A stretch of 64,000 bases of DNA from contig CAZISM010000004.1 of the NCBI GenBank assembly GCA_964541895.1, positions 57,327 to 121,326 of the forward strand, written 5' to 3'. Shown in pieces: positions 34,485 to 42,338 of this stretch. Source of the DNA: CAZISM01 sp964541895 (GTDB lineage Bacteria > Zhuqueibacterota > Zhuqueibacteria > Residuimicrobiales > Residuimicrobiaceae). Positions within the stretch are counted from its first letter, which is position 1, and each line of letters begins with the position of its first letter. A program made the translations under genes and the position numbers. Below the pieces are notes generated by a model. It had not been told where the DNA came from and did no database searches. It saw nothing but the letters and a program-made list of their open reading frames with translations.

Positions 34485-36200
34485 ATGTCAGATGTAATCA
34501 CCCACGATCTCATCATCTTTGGTGCCGGACTGGCCGGCTTGCGCGCGGCCATCGAAGCCTCTCGCCAAAGCCAGGGCGAACTCGACATCGCCGTGATCAC
34601 CAAGAATCAGATGATGCGTGCTCACTCGGTGGCTGCCGAAGGCGGCACCGCGGCCGTGATGCGGCCGGACGACGGCGACACCTTTGAACTGCACGCCTGG
34701 GATACGGTTAAAGGGAGTGACTTTTTAGCGGACCAGGATGTGGTGGATCTCTTTGTTCGCACCATGCCCTCGGAAATCCTGCAGCTCGAACACTGGGGTA
34801 TTCCCTGGACCCGGCGCGAAGACGGCCACATTGCCCAGCGCCCCTTCGGCGGTCACAGCTATCCCCGCGCCGTACTGGCGGCAGATAAAACCGGTTTTTT
34901 TGAACTGCAAACGCTCTACGATTCGGTGCTAAAGCACGCCAAAGTAAAACACTACAACGAGCACTTTGTCACCGCCATCGTGGTGCAGGACAACACCTTT
35001 ATGGGTCTGACCGTCATCGACCTGACCACAGGCGCCTTCCGTTTCATCCGCGGCAAAGCCCTCATCATCGCCTCCGGCGGCGCCGGAACGCTCTTTGGCT
35101 TTACCACCTATTCACAGACCGTGACCGGGGACGGCGTGGCATTGGCCTATCGCGCCGGCATTCCGCTGGAAGATATGGAGTTTCTCCAGTTCCATCCCAC
35201 CGGCCTGGTGCCGTCCGGAATTCTCATCACCGAGGCCTGCCGCGGTGAAGGCGGCTATCTCATCAACGGCGAGGGCAACCGCTTCATGCAAAATTATGCG
35301 CCGCAAAAAATGGAGCTGGCGCCGCGCGACCTCATCTCCCGGTCGGAAATGATTGAAATCGAACAAGGCCGCGGCGTCAAAGGACCCAATAACCTCGATT
35401 ATGTCTATCTGGACATGACCCACCTTGGCGCCGACCGCATCAACGAGCGCCTACCGCTCATCCGCGAAGTCTGCATGGAGTTCAACGATCTCGATCCCAT
35501 CACCGAACCCATTCCCATTCGACCGGTGGCGCACTATTCCATGGGCGGCGTCGAGACCGATATCAAAGGCGCCACCCGCGTCAAAGGCGTCTGGGCGGCC
35601 GGAGAAGCGGCCTGCGTAAGCCTGCATGGCGCCAACCGTCTTGGCTCCAACTCTACCGGCGAATGCCTGGTGTGGGGCAAAATCACCGGTGCTGAAACCG
35701 CACATTACTGCAAATCGGCGGCGCTGCCGTCCGTTCCGGAAGCGATCATCGAAAAAGAACGGCAGCGGATTTTTGTGGATTTGCTGGGACACAAGGGTTC
35801 GGAAAATCTCTACGACATCCGCAAAGAGCTGCGCGCGGTTATGGATCAATATGTCGGTGTCTTCCGTACCGGTCCGGAACTGGAAAAAGCGTTGAGCCTC
35901 ATCAAACAGCTGCAAAAGCGCTACGCCGACATCAACATCGCCGACAAGAGCCATGCCTACAACACCAACCTCGTCCACGCCCTTGAGGTCGGCAACCTGC
36001 TCGACCTGGCCGACGTACTGGTCACCGGCGCGCTCACCCGCACCGAGTCGCGCGGCGGCCATGCCCGCCGTGATTTTGCGGTTCGCGACGATGCCAATTG
36101 GCTGAAACACACGCTGGCCTGGCATACCCCGCAAGGCCCCAGGCTCGATTACAAACCGGTCACCATCACCACCTGGAAACCGGAAGAGCGCAAATACTGA
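34485..36200 (+). CDS. succinate dehydrogenase/fumarate reductase flavoprotein subunit
   Basis: FAD-containing catalytic subunit of complex II, interconverting succinate and fumarate. HDLIIFGAGLAGLRAAIEA is the N-terminal FAD-binding Rossmann motif, and the HSVAAEGGTAAV loop carries the flavin-linking His region. LQFHPTGLVPSGILITEACR, then GEGGYL, and HGANRLGSNSTGE are the dicarboxylate-site motifs. The C-terminal RTESRGGHARRDF is also typical. About 571 residues. ATG 34485 is selected because GGGAGG lies just upstream; an in-frame TTG at 34467 is less likely. It heads a four-gene operon. Direction (SDH or FRD) cannot be fixed from sequence. Confidence 0.95.
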   Translation: MSDVITHDLIIFGAGLAGLRAAIEASRQSQGELDIAVITKNQMMRAHSVAAEGGTAAVMRPDDGDTFELHAWDTVKGSDFLADQDVVDLFVRTMPSEILQLEHWGIPWTRREDGHIAQRPFGGHSYPRAVLAADKTGFFELQTLYDSVLKHAKVKHYNEHFVTAIVVQDNTFMGLTVIDLTTGAFRFIRGKALIIASGGAGTLFGFTTYSQTVTGDGVALAYRAGIPLEDMEFLQFHPTGLVPSGILITEACRGEGGYLINGEGNRFMQNYAPQKMELAPRDLISRSEMIEIEQGRGVKGPNNLDYVYLDMTHLGADRINERLPLIREVCMEFNDLDPITEPIPIRPVAHYSMGGVETDIKGATRVKGVWAAGEAACVSLHGANRLGSNSTGECLVWGKITGAETAHYCKSAALPSVPEAIIEKERQRIFVDLLGHKGSENLYDIRKELRAVMDQYVGVFRTGPELEKALSLIKQLQKRYADINIADKSHAYNTNLVHALEVGNLLDLADVLVTGALTRTESRGGHARRDFAVRDDANWLKHTLAWHTPQGPRLDYKPVTITTWKPEERKY

Positions 36201-36228
36201 ACCGTGGATCATCCCGTGAGGAGCTCTT

Positions 36229-36672
36229 ATGAAAACGGAAAAACGATTTTATAAAAATAATCTTGGCCTCTGGGGCTGGCTCGGCGGCGGCCGCTATGGC
36301 CTGGAACGCTACGCCTATGCCCTGCATCGCCTGACCGGACTGGGATTGCTGGCCTATTTCATCCTCCATATCTTTGTCACCGGCTCGCGTCTGAGCGGCC
36401 CGCACGGCTGGGAAGCCTCGATGAAAAGCATGGAAGCGCCGGTGTTCAAGCTCGGCGAATTCCTCGTCTTTATCGGCTTTGCCTTTCACGCTCTGAACGG
36501 CATCCGGCTGGCCATGACCGAATTGGGCCTCTTTCTCGGCAAACCGGCGCGGCCGGTTTATCCCTATCGCTCATCGGTCCTGAAACAACGGCCGCTGATG
36601 ATCGTCATCATGATTCTGGCGGCCATCATCATCGTCGCCGGCGGTGCGGATTTTTATCTGCTGTCGCACTGA
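36229..36672 (+). CDS. succinate dehydrogenase/fumarate reductase membrane anchor subunit (SdhC-like)
   Basis: A 147-residue membrane protein with three hydrophobic helices (about 35-55, 75-95, 120-143). YALHRLTGLGLLAYFILHIF has the HR(x)TG helix and a second His typical of heme-b-binding SdhC subunits. GFAFHALNGIRLAMTELG has the FHxxNGIR motif of the second helix. It starts 28 bases after the flavoprotein with GAGGAG upstream. With the next gene it forms the quinone-reactive, probably diheme, membrane domain. Confidence 0.85.
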   Translation: MKTEKRFYKNNLGLWGWLGGGRYGLERYAYALHRLTGLGLLAYFILHIFVTGSRLSGPHGWEASMKSMEAPVFKLGEFLVFIGFAFHALNGIRLAMTELGLFLGKPARPVYPYRSSVLKQRPLMIVIMILAAIIIVAGGADFYLLSH

Positions 36673-36729
36673 ACGCACCGGATCCGCACAGTCCCGAATG
36701 ATCAAGTTTTTACTATAAGGAGTGAATCC

Positions 36730-37107
36730 ATGCGTGCTTCGACACTATGGTTCTGGCACATCATCGCCGGAGCGGTCATTCTCATCCTGTTGAGTTTGCA
36801 TATGGCCATAATGCACCTCAACGATATTCTGAATATGTTGGGGGTTCAAAACGGCAATCCCGTCGACAGCGCTGCGGTCTTTAGCCGCAGTCGACAGGCC
36901 TTTTTTATGGTCACCTACATCCTGCTTCTCGGCGCAGCCCTGTATCATGGCCTGTACGGCTTTCGCACCATTGTTCTCGAATTATCCCTTTCCCAACGTT
37001 TCGAAAAGGCGTTTACCGCCCTGCTGGTCCTTGCTGGTCTGGCGCTGTTTGCCTACGGAACCTACGCCGCGATCGCGATCTATCAGATGAAGGAGGTACT
37101 GCCATGA
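36730..37107 (+). CDS. succinate dehydrogenase/fumarate reductase membrane anchor subunit (SdhD-like)
   Basis: A 125-residue protein with three hydrophobic helices. WFWHIIAGAVILILLSLHMAI provides His residues in helix 1, and ALYHGLYGFRTIVLEL is the YHGxxGxR motif of the second membrane subunit. GGAG lies before ATG 36730. Its stop overlaps the start of the iron-sulfur gene by four bases (ATGA), indicating translational coupling. Confidence 0.82.
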   Translation: MRASTLWFWHIIAGAVILILLSLHMAIMHLNDILNMLGVQNGNPVDSAAVFSRSRQAFFMVTYILLLGAALYHGLYGFRTIVLELSLSQRFEKAFTALLVLAGLALFAYGTYAAIAIYQMKEVLP

Positions 37108-37934
37108 GCGAAGAGGCGACCATCACTCAAGTGACGTTTGAAGTGCTCCGTTACAATCCCGAAACCGACGATAAACCGCGTATGCAGACCTTTAAGGTGC
37201 CGGCGCCCAAAGGCATGACCGTGCTGGACGGCCTGTTGTGGATCAAGGAAAATCTGGATCCGACGCTCTCGTGGCGCTCCTCCTGCCGCATGGGTGTCTG
37301 CGGCTCCTGCGGCATGTTCATCAACGGCCTGCCGCGGCTGGCCTGCGCCAACCAGATCGCACATCTGCACAGCGACACCATTGTGGTAAAACCGTTACCC
37401 AACTATGACATCATCAAAGACCTGGTGCCCGATCTGGAGGATTTTTTCCAGCGCCACCGCGACGTCAAGCCCTACCTGATCCGCAAAGAGATCATCGAAC
37501 AGGAAAATCCGACCTTTGAATATTTTCAGTCACAGCAGGAGCTGGTCAATTATATCCAGTTCGCCTACTGTATCAAATGCGGTTGCTGCCTCTCTGCCTG
37601 CCCGACCGTTGCCACGGACCGGCGTTATCTGGGTCCGCAGGCGCTGTCACAAGCCTATCGCTACCTGGCCGATTCGCGCGATGAGGGTTATGCCGATCGC
37701 GAAGAGGAGGTCTTTTCCGACCATGGCGCCTATCGCTGCCATTTTGCCGGCGCCTGCTCCGAAGTCTGCCCCAAGGGCGTGGATCCGGCCATGGCCATCC
37801 AACTCTTGAAACAGCAAGAATTCGCGAAAAAATTGGGAGCCTGCAAGGAAAAGCATGCCAGTGGCGTGCTGCCGGCTATCGGCGAAGCAAAGGATAATCC
37901 CAAAATTCCGAAAGCACCGGCTCCGACGGTCTAG
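37104..37934 (+). CDS. succinate dehydrogenase/fumarate reductase iron-sulfur subunit
   Basis: Electron-transfer subunit of complex II carrying three iron-sulfur clusters. The plant-type [2Fe-2S] ligands are in SCRMGVCGSCGMFINGLPRL and the following AC (about residues 60-82). The bacterial ferredoxin-type segment CIKCGCCLSACP (about 157-168) and CHFAGACSEVCPKGVDP (about 212-228) hold the [4Fe-4S] and [3Fe-4S] clusters. The length of 276 is slightly long, with a Pro/Ala/Lys tail. Being last after two membrane subunits is an unusual order. Confidence 0.94.
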   Translation: MSEEATITQVTFEVLRYNPETDDKPRMQTFKVPAPKGMTVLDGLLWIKENLDPTLSWRSSCRMGVCGSCGMFINGLPRLACANQIAHLHSDTIVVKPLPNYDIIKDLVPDLEDFFQRHRDVKPYLIRKEIIEQENPTFEYFQSQQELVNYIQFAYCIKCGCCLSACPTVATDRRYLGPQALSQAYRYLADSRDEGYADREEEVFSDHGAYRCHFAGACSEVCPKGVDPAMAIQLLKQQEFAKKLGACKEKHASGVLPAIGEAKDNPKIPKAPAPTV

Positions 37935-37976
37935 CCGGCCGGCCCTGCTGGTCGGGTTCCAGGTATAACCCCGGGT

Positions 37977-38004
37977 CACGCGGCGCCTCACTGAAGGCGT
38001 CGTG
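37977..38004 (+). terminator. imperfect hairpin after the Sdh/Frd operon
   Basis: CACG-GCGCC pairs with GGCG-CGTG across the loop TCACTGAA, with small bulges, followed by CTCTTTA. It is a weak terminator candidate 42 bases past the operon. Confidence 0.4.
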
Positions 38005-38149
38005 TGGCTCTTTATATGATTGTTTGTATACTCATTCGCCCCGACAGGCGCCGGCCATGTAAGCCGGGCCCAACACGACGCACGTGCGCCCTGATCCGGG
38101 ACAGAGCTAAACATCCGTCGCGCACCCTTCGAATTCCGAGACTCTGAAT

Positions 38150-38773
38150 ATGTATCTGATAGTCGGCATCCTCATCGGTTTCATAGCTGCCATCCCCATC
38201 GGTCCGATCAACGTCTATGCTATCTCGCAAACCCTGAAACGGGACCTTGTCCACGGGCTGTTAGTCGGCATCACCTCCGCCATCATGGATGTAATTTTTT
38301 GCCTGGCGGTGCTCACCGGCATGCAGCAGATCCTTACCCAGCTCGAGGCCATGACCCTTCATTTCAAAGGCCTGGGCAGCCTCATCCTGCTCTTTATCGC
38401 CGCCCGCCTGATCCTGCAAGCCCGGCGTGATGGTGTCAAAAATGAAGTGGACGAAGAATCATCCATCACCCACCACAAACCGGTGATCACCACCGTTCTG
38501 ATGTACATCACCAACCCCAGCCTGTATGCGTTCTGGATCGGCGTCGGCAGCACCATCACCGCCCATTCCATCGTCATGCGCAACGGTTTTGATCCGCTGG
38601 GGTTTTCTCTCGCCTGCGGCCTGGGCACGACGCTGTGGTATGTAGCGCTCGTTCGCTATGTCTGGAAGCGTCACCATAAACTCACCGCGACCACCATCCG
38701 AAGGCTGTTGTATGCTACGGCGGTTATTCTGATCGCTCTGGCAGGCTATTTATTCATAGCCAGTTGCAGGTAA
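38150..38773 (+). CDS. LysE/RhtB-family amino acid exporter
   Basis: Six-helix inner-membrane exporter of the LysE superfamily. FIAAIPIGPINVYAISQTL is the family's N-terminal GPxN motif. LILLFIAARLILQARRDG forms the end of helix 3. TTVLMYITNPSLYAFWIGVG is the NPxxxxFW motif of the second half. The length of 207 is typical. It is monocistronic, converging with the NTPase fusion gene. The substrate is unknown. Confidence 0.8.
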   Translation: MYLIVGILIGFIAAIPIGPINVYAISQTLKRDLVHGLLVGITSAIMDVIFCLAVLTGMQQILTQLEAMTLHFKGLGSLILLFIAARLILQARRDGVKNEVDEESSITHHKPVITTVLMYITNPSLYAFWIGVGSTITAHSIVMRNGFDPLGFSLACGLGTTLWYVALVRYVWKRHHKLTATTIRRLLYATAVILIALAGYLFIASCR

Positions 38774-38794
38774 GAATGTAAGGCAGGGGATGGA

Positions 38795-38813
38795 ATCCGG
38801 ATTGCACCCGGAT
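38795..38813. terminator. short hairpin between convergent genes
   Basis: ATCCGG-ATTGCAC-CCGGAT, six base pairs, placed between the LysE stop (38773) and the NTPase-fusion stop (38819). It is a weak bidirectional terminator candidate without T tracts. Confidence 0.3.
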
Positions 38814-38818
38814 CGATA

Positions 38819-40507
38819 TCAAGGCAGGGAATGGTCTTGTCGCCGGATCTGAGCCACGATCCGGCCGGCTACGCGATGTATCTCCTCTTCCGATACAGAA
38901 CTGATACAGGCTCTGCTCACATTCCACAGCCGCATCATGTCATCCACGAGATCCGGTCGCGCCGTCAAAACAAGTTTTGTATCCGGTACCCGCAACCATC
39001 GCTGCAGCGGTTCCAGCCAGCCGCCGCCATCCATCTCCAAAGGTCCGATCTGATCGATCACTACGACATGAGCTTTAGCAGCAGCGAGGGCCTTTCTGCC
39101 CAGAGCCAGCCCTTGCGGATGAATATAAAAGCGGCCGATCCGGCCCATACCCGGATCGCCCTGAATATGCAAAAAACGGCTGCGCCGGCCGTTTTGGATA
39201 TCCACGACATCATAACCGACAGTCACACCTTCCTGCAGCAATCGTGGCGAATACAGTCCGGCCACAACCAGCTCCTCCCGCTGCAGCGCCGCCACAATGG
39301 CTTGCACACACGTGGTTTTGCCCTGTCCGATCGCACCGGTTATAAAAAATATTCCGGGTGCCAGGTCAGACTGCACCTCGCGCAAGCGCTCTTCCACACC
39401 GGCCAACAATTGATAGAGGATGGCAACCGGGCTCTTTACGATCGCCCTGATATCCGGCATCGCCGCCACCACGGCCGGCAAACTCGCCAGTGACAATTCC
39501 AAAGCCAGGGACAGTTGTCGGAACGCGCTGTTTTGTAAAAACGCGCGGATGCGGGGATGATACAGTTCGGTTCCCAGAACCGAAAAGCCCAGGATGATCA
39601 CGGTGGCGCGGAAATTCATGCGCATGCCCGCCAGCAGGCCCTCTGCAAGCCCGTTTTTGTTGAACAGCAGCGCCGTCAGCAGGGTAATCACCGCAAACGA
39701 AACCCAGAATTTTGCTTTGGCCAACTGCCGCAATGCCCTCTTGTAGCGCAGCGCCCAAATGACCACCAGCGCGGTCACCGCCGCTGCCCAGGTCGCCCAG
39801 TGGCAAAAATTGATCAAATTGATACAGCCGACGATAACAATAACATCGGCCGCCAGCCACAGCAGAGAGTACTGGAAATCGATGGTGTTGGACTGCACCG
39901 GCCGGATCGGGGCGGGGGCGCGCGCTCCGCTCTGCGATTGCGTCGACTGTGTCAGTAGACGCTTGCCGATGCGCATGCCCACCACGGCCGTCACCGCACC
40001 GAGCACGAGTTGGATAAAGAGCAGCACCAGCACCGGCCACCACACCGTACTCACTCGCAGGTGCAACTGTTTGGCGGCATAGTGGACCAGGTCGGTATAA
40101 AGGGCGACGATATTATATCCGTAATAGATGATAAAATTGATGATCTTGTGCAACAGATTCCACGACATGGCCAGCATGGCGCCGAGCAGATATCCGGTCG
40201 CCGAACGACCGAACAGGCGGGTTGCCGCTTCGAACAGAAACGCCTCGGCCATGATGGCGATCATCGGGCCGAAAATAACGGCGCTGGGTGAAATGGCCTT
40301 GGCCAGACCGGTGATCACGCCGGCTCGCCAGAACAGCCCTTTTTCCCTCCAGAGAAAGCTGACTGAAATGAGGATGATCAGCCCTATGGCGGTGAGGATG
40401 TTGCCGCTGAACGGAATGCGCATATTGTGCAGATAGCTGCCCAGAACGATTTCAGAAGAGGCCCAGTAGGTGCCGAGAACCGCCGCCTTTATCCATTTGT
40501 CCTGCAC
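38819..40507 (-). CDS. polytopic membrane protein fused to a THEP1-type nucleoside-triphosphatase
   Basis: About 562 residues from GTG 40507, eight bases after the malG-type gene. Residues 1-150 hold several helices with an ECF S-component-like look (LGSYLHNMRIPFSGN, TGYLLGAMLAMSWNLLHKI). Residues about 230-375 contain more helices plus an EcfT/CbiQ-like stretch (GLLAGMRMNFRATVIILGFS). From about residue 383 a soluble domain begins: P-loop FFITGAIGQGKTTCVQ (about 385-400), GYDVVDIQNGRRSRF, and Walker-B-like VVVIDQIGPLEMDGGG (about 477-492), all typical of THEP1/NTPase_1 nucleoside-triphosphatases. The membrane-to-NTPase fusion is unusual. ECF kinship of the membrane part is inference; the NTPase domain is well supported. 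It is the last gene of the sugar-transport operon. Confidence 0.65.
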   Translation of the reverse strand: MQDKWIKAAVLGTYWASSEIVLGSYLHNMRIPFSGNILTAIGLIILISVSFLWREKGLFWRAGVITGLAKAISPSAVIFGPMIAIMAEAFLFEAATRLFGRSATGYLLGAMLAMSWNLLHKIINFIIYYGYNIVALYTDLVHYAAKQLHLRVSTVWWPVLVLLFIQLVLGAVTAVVGMRIGKRLLTQSTQSQSGARAPAPIRPVQSNTIDFQYSLLWLAADVIVIVGCINLINFCHWATWAAAVTALVVIWALRYKRALRQLAKAKFWVSFAVITLLTALLFNKNGLAEGLLAGMRMNFRATVIILGFSVLGTELYHPRIRAFLQNSAFRQLSLALELSLASLPAVVAAMPDIRAIVKSPVAILYQLLAGVEERLREVQSDLAPGIFFITGAIGQGKTTCVQAIVAALQREELVVAGLYSPRLLQEGVTVGYDVVDIQNGRRSRFLHIQGDPGMGRIGRFYIHPQGLALGRKALAAAKAHVVVIDQIGPLEMDGGGWLEPLQRWLRVPDTKLVLTARPDLVDDMMRLWNVSRACISSVSEEEIHRVAGRIVAQIRRQDHSLP

Positions 40508-40515
40508 CGATGATC

Positions 40516-41370
40516 CTATCCTTTTACACTGCCCAGTGTCAGTCCGGAGATGAGCCAGCGGCTGAGAAAGAGAAACAGAAGCACCACCGGAATGCTCACG
40601 ATCACAGCGCCGGCGGAATAGAGGCCCCAGGCCACTTCCATATTGGATTGAAACATTTTCAGACCCAGCGGCAGGGTGAACATGCTTTTGTCCTGAATCA
40701 TCACCGCCGCCACCAGATATTCGCTCCAGGCGGTCATGAAGGAAAACAGCGCATTGATGACCAGGGCCGGCGCCGCCAGCGGCAGGATGATCCGCCAGAA
40801 AATAGCCAGCGGCGAACAACCATCGATGCTGGCCGCCTCTTCCAGGCTGATGGGAATGGTATCGTAAAAGCCCTTCATCTGCCAGATCGTGAACGGCAAC
40901 GCCGTGGCCGCATAGGCGATGATAAGGCCGAAATAGTTGTCATAGGCCCGCACCTTGATCAGCAGGATAAACAGCGGCAGCAGCAGCATGGTCACCGGAA
41001 ACATCTGCGTGGTGATGAGTCCGATCATGGCGGTATTGCGACCACGGAATTTATACCTGGAGAAGGCATAGCCGGCGGTGGCGGCCAGGCCGGCTCCGAT
41101 CACAGTCACAGCCGCGGACACAATGATGCTGTTCCACATCCACTGCAGGAAAGGCTCTTTGGTGAACAGCTTCAGGTAGGTGTCCAGGGTCGCATCAGCG
41201 GGAATGATCGCCAATGACCTACTGAGCAGCCGGTCGCCCGGCCGCAGTGAAATGGACACCACCTGCAGCACCGGCCAGATCGCAAACAGCGAAAAGAGGA
41301 TCAGCACCACATAGGCGCCGATCTTGCCGGCCATGGACAAATCTCTGGGCTTTTGCATCATGACACCCAT
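40516..41370 (-). CDS. carbohydrate ABC transporter permease (MalG type)
   Basis: Inner-membrane permease of a CUT1-type sugar importer. Six helices are predicted. The EAA loop that contacts the ATPase is visible as EEAASIDGCSPLAIFWRIIL, followed by PLAAPAL. NSIIVSAAVTVIGAGLAATAGYAFSR is the typical MalG helix 2-3 region. The length is 284. The start is among M1, M4 and M5 with no clear ribosome-binding site. No ATPase (MsmX/MalK) gene is in the operon. Confidence 0.92.
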   Translation of the reverse strand: MGVMMQKPRDLSMAGKIGAYVVLILFSLFAIWPVLQVVSISLRPGDRLLSRSLAIIPADATLDTYLKLFTKEPFLQWMWNSIIVSAAVTVIGAGLAATAGYAFSRYKFRGRNTAMIGLITTQMFPVTMLLLPLFILLIKVRAYDNYFGLIIAYAATALPFTIWQMKGFYDTIPISLEEAASIDGCSPLAIFWRIILPLAAPALVINALFSFMTAWSEYLVAAVMIQDKSMFTLPLGLKMFQSNMEVAWGLYSAGAVIVSIPVVLLFLFLSRWLISGLTLGSVKG

Positions 41371-41390
41371 GAAAGTGATTAGCTGTTCAG

Positions 41391-41427
41391 AAAATGTCGG
41401 ATACCTTCGAGGTGATGTCCGACATTT
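41391..41427 (-). other. hairpin between the two permease genes
   Basis: AAATGTCGGA pairs with TCCGACATTT, with an inner ACCT/AGGT stem around TTCG. The 73-base gap between the malF-type and malG-type genes is almost filled by it. It may be a processing or stabilising element that sets the relative expression of the two permeases. Its arms resemble those of the hairpin at 58177-58203. Confidence 0.5.
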
Positions 41428-41443
41428 GGTTTCGATTCAGGGA

Positions 41444-42337
41444 CTAGTAAACCGACTCCGACGCTCGTGTCCGCTTTATGAAATTCCAGCTGAACGCGAG
41501 CAGAATAGCAAAGACCACCATGGAAAAGGCCGCTGCGTGGCCGATGCGGAAATAGGTGAACGCGCTTTTGTAAATCCACGACACCAGGATGTGCGTTTTA
41601 TCCGAAGGTTCGCCGCCGTTGCTCACCAGCCAGACGACGTTAAAGTTGTTGAAGGTCCAGATGACGCCCAGCGTGATCGCCGGCACCATCACCGGTTTGA
41701 GCAATGGAACGGTGATGTGCCGCAATTTATGACGCCAGGAGGCGCCGTCGATATCGGCCGCCTCGTACAGTTCGTCGGGAATGGACTGCAGGCCGCCGAG
41801 GGCGATGATCATCATGAACGGAAAGCCCAGCCAGATGTTGGTGATCAGGCAGGCGGTAAAAGCGCCCCATTCCGTGGTCAGCCACGGCACGCTGACGCCG
41901 AACAGTTTGGTCAGCCACAGGTTGACGGCGCCGTACTCGGCATTGAACATGCCGCGCCAGGTCAAGGCCGTGATGTATTGCGGCACCGCCCACGGCAGGA
42001 TCAGCAGAATGCGAAAAACGGATTTGCCTTTGATGTCTTTGTTGAGAATGAGCGCCAGCCAGACGCCGATAACGACATGAAAAAAGATATTGATGGCGGT
42101 CCACAGCACGGTTTTGAGCAGGTAATAGCGGAACGAGGGGTCCAGAATCACCTGGCCGTAATTCTGCACGCCGGCGATGTGCCAGTCGCGAAAATGGGTC
42201 AGGTTCATATTGGAAAACGAGATGACGACGTTGTAGAGGAACGGATACACCACCATCAATCCCATAAGGAAAAAGGCCGGCACGGTAAAGAGATAGGCCA
42301 GCGTGTTGGTTTTAAACTCCCCAGCGCTTGCAGCCAT
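41444..42337 (-). CDS. carbohydrate ABC transporter permease (MalF type)
   Basis: Partner permease of the same CUT1 importer. A 297-residue protein with six helices. The EAA motif is YEAADIDGASWRHKLRHITV. LILPWAVPQYITALTWRGMFN and WLGFPFMMIIALGGLQSIP are family blocks. It follows the binding-protein gene by one base. Confidence 0.93.
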   Translation of the reverse strand: MAASAGEFKTNTLAYLFTVPAFFLMGLMVVYPFLYNVVISFSNMNLTHFRDWHIAGVQNYGQVILDPSFRYYLLKTVLWTAINIFFHVVIGVWLALILNKDIKGKSVFRILLILPWAVPQYITALTWRGMFNAEYGAVNLWLTKLFGVSVPWLTTEWGAFTACLITNIWLGFPFMMIIALGGLQSIPDELYEAADIDGASWRHKLRHITVPLLKPVMVPAITLGVIWTFNNFNVVWLVSNGGEPSDKTHILVSWIYKSAFTYFRIGHAAAFSMVVFAILLAFSWNFIKRTRASESVY

Positions 42338-42338
42338 A

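Noticed and set aside
40508..40819. N-terminal extension of the NTPase-fusion frame
   Set aside because: The extension overlaps the malG-type gene and reads as non-protein-like sequence; GTG 40507 just after the malG stop is a better start.
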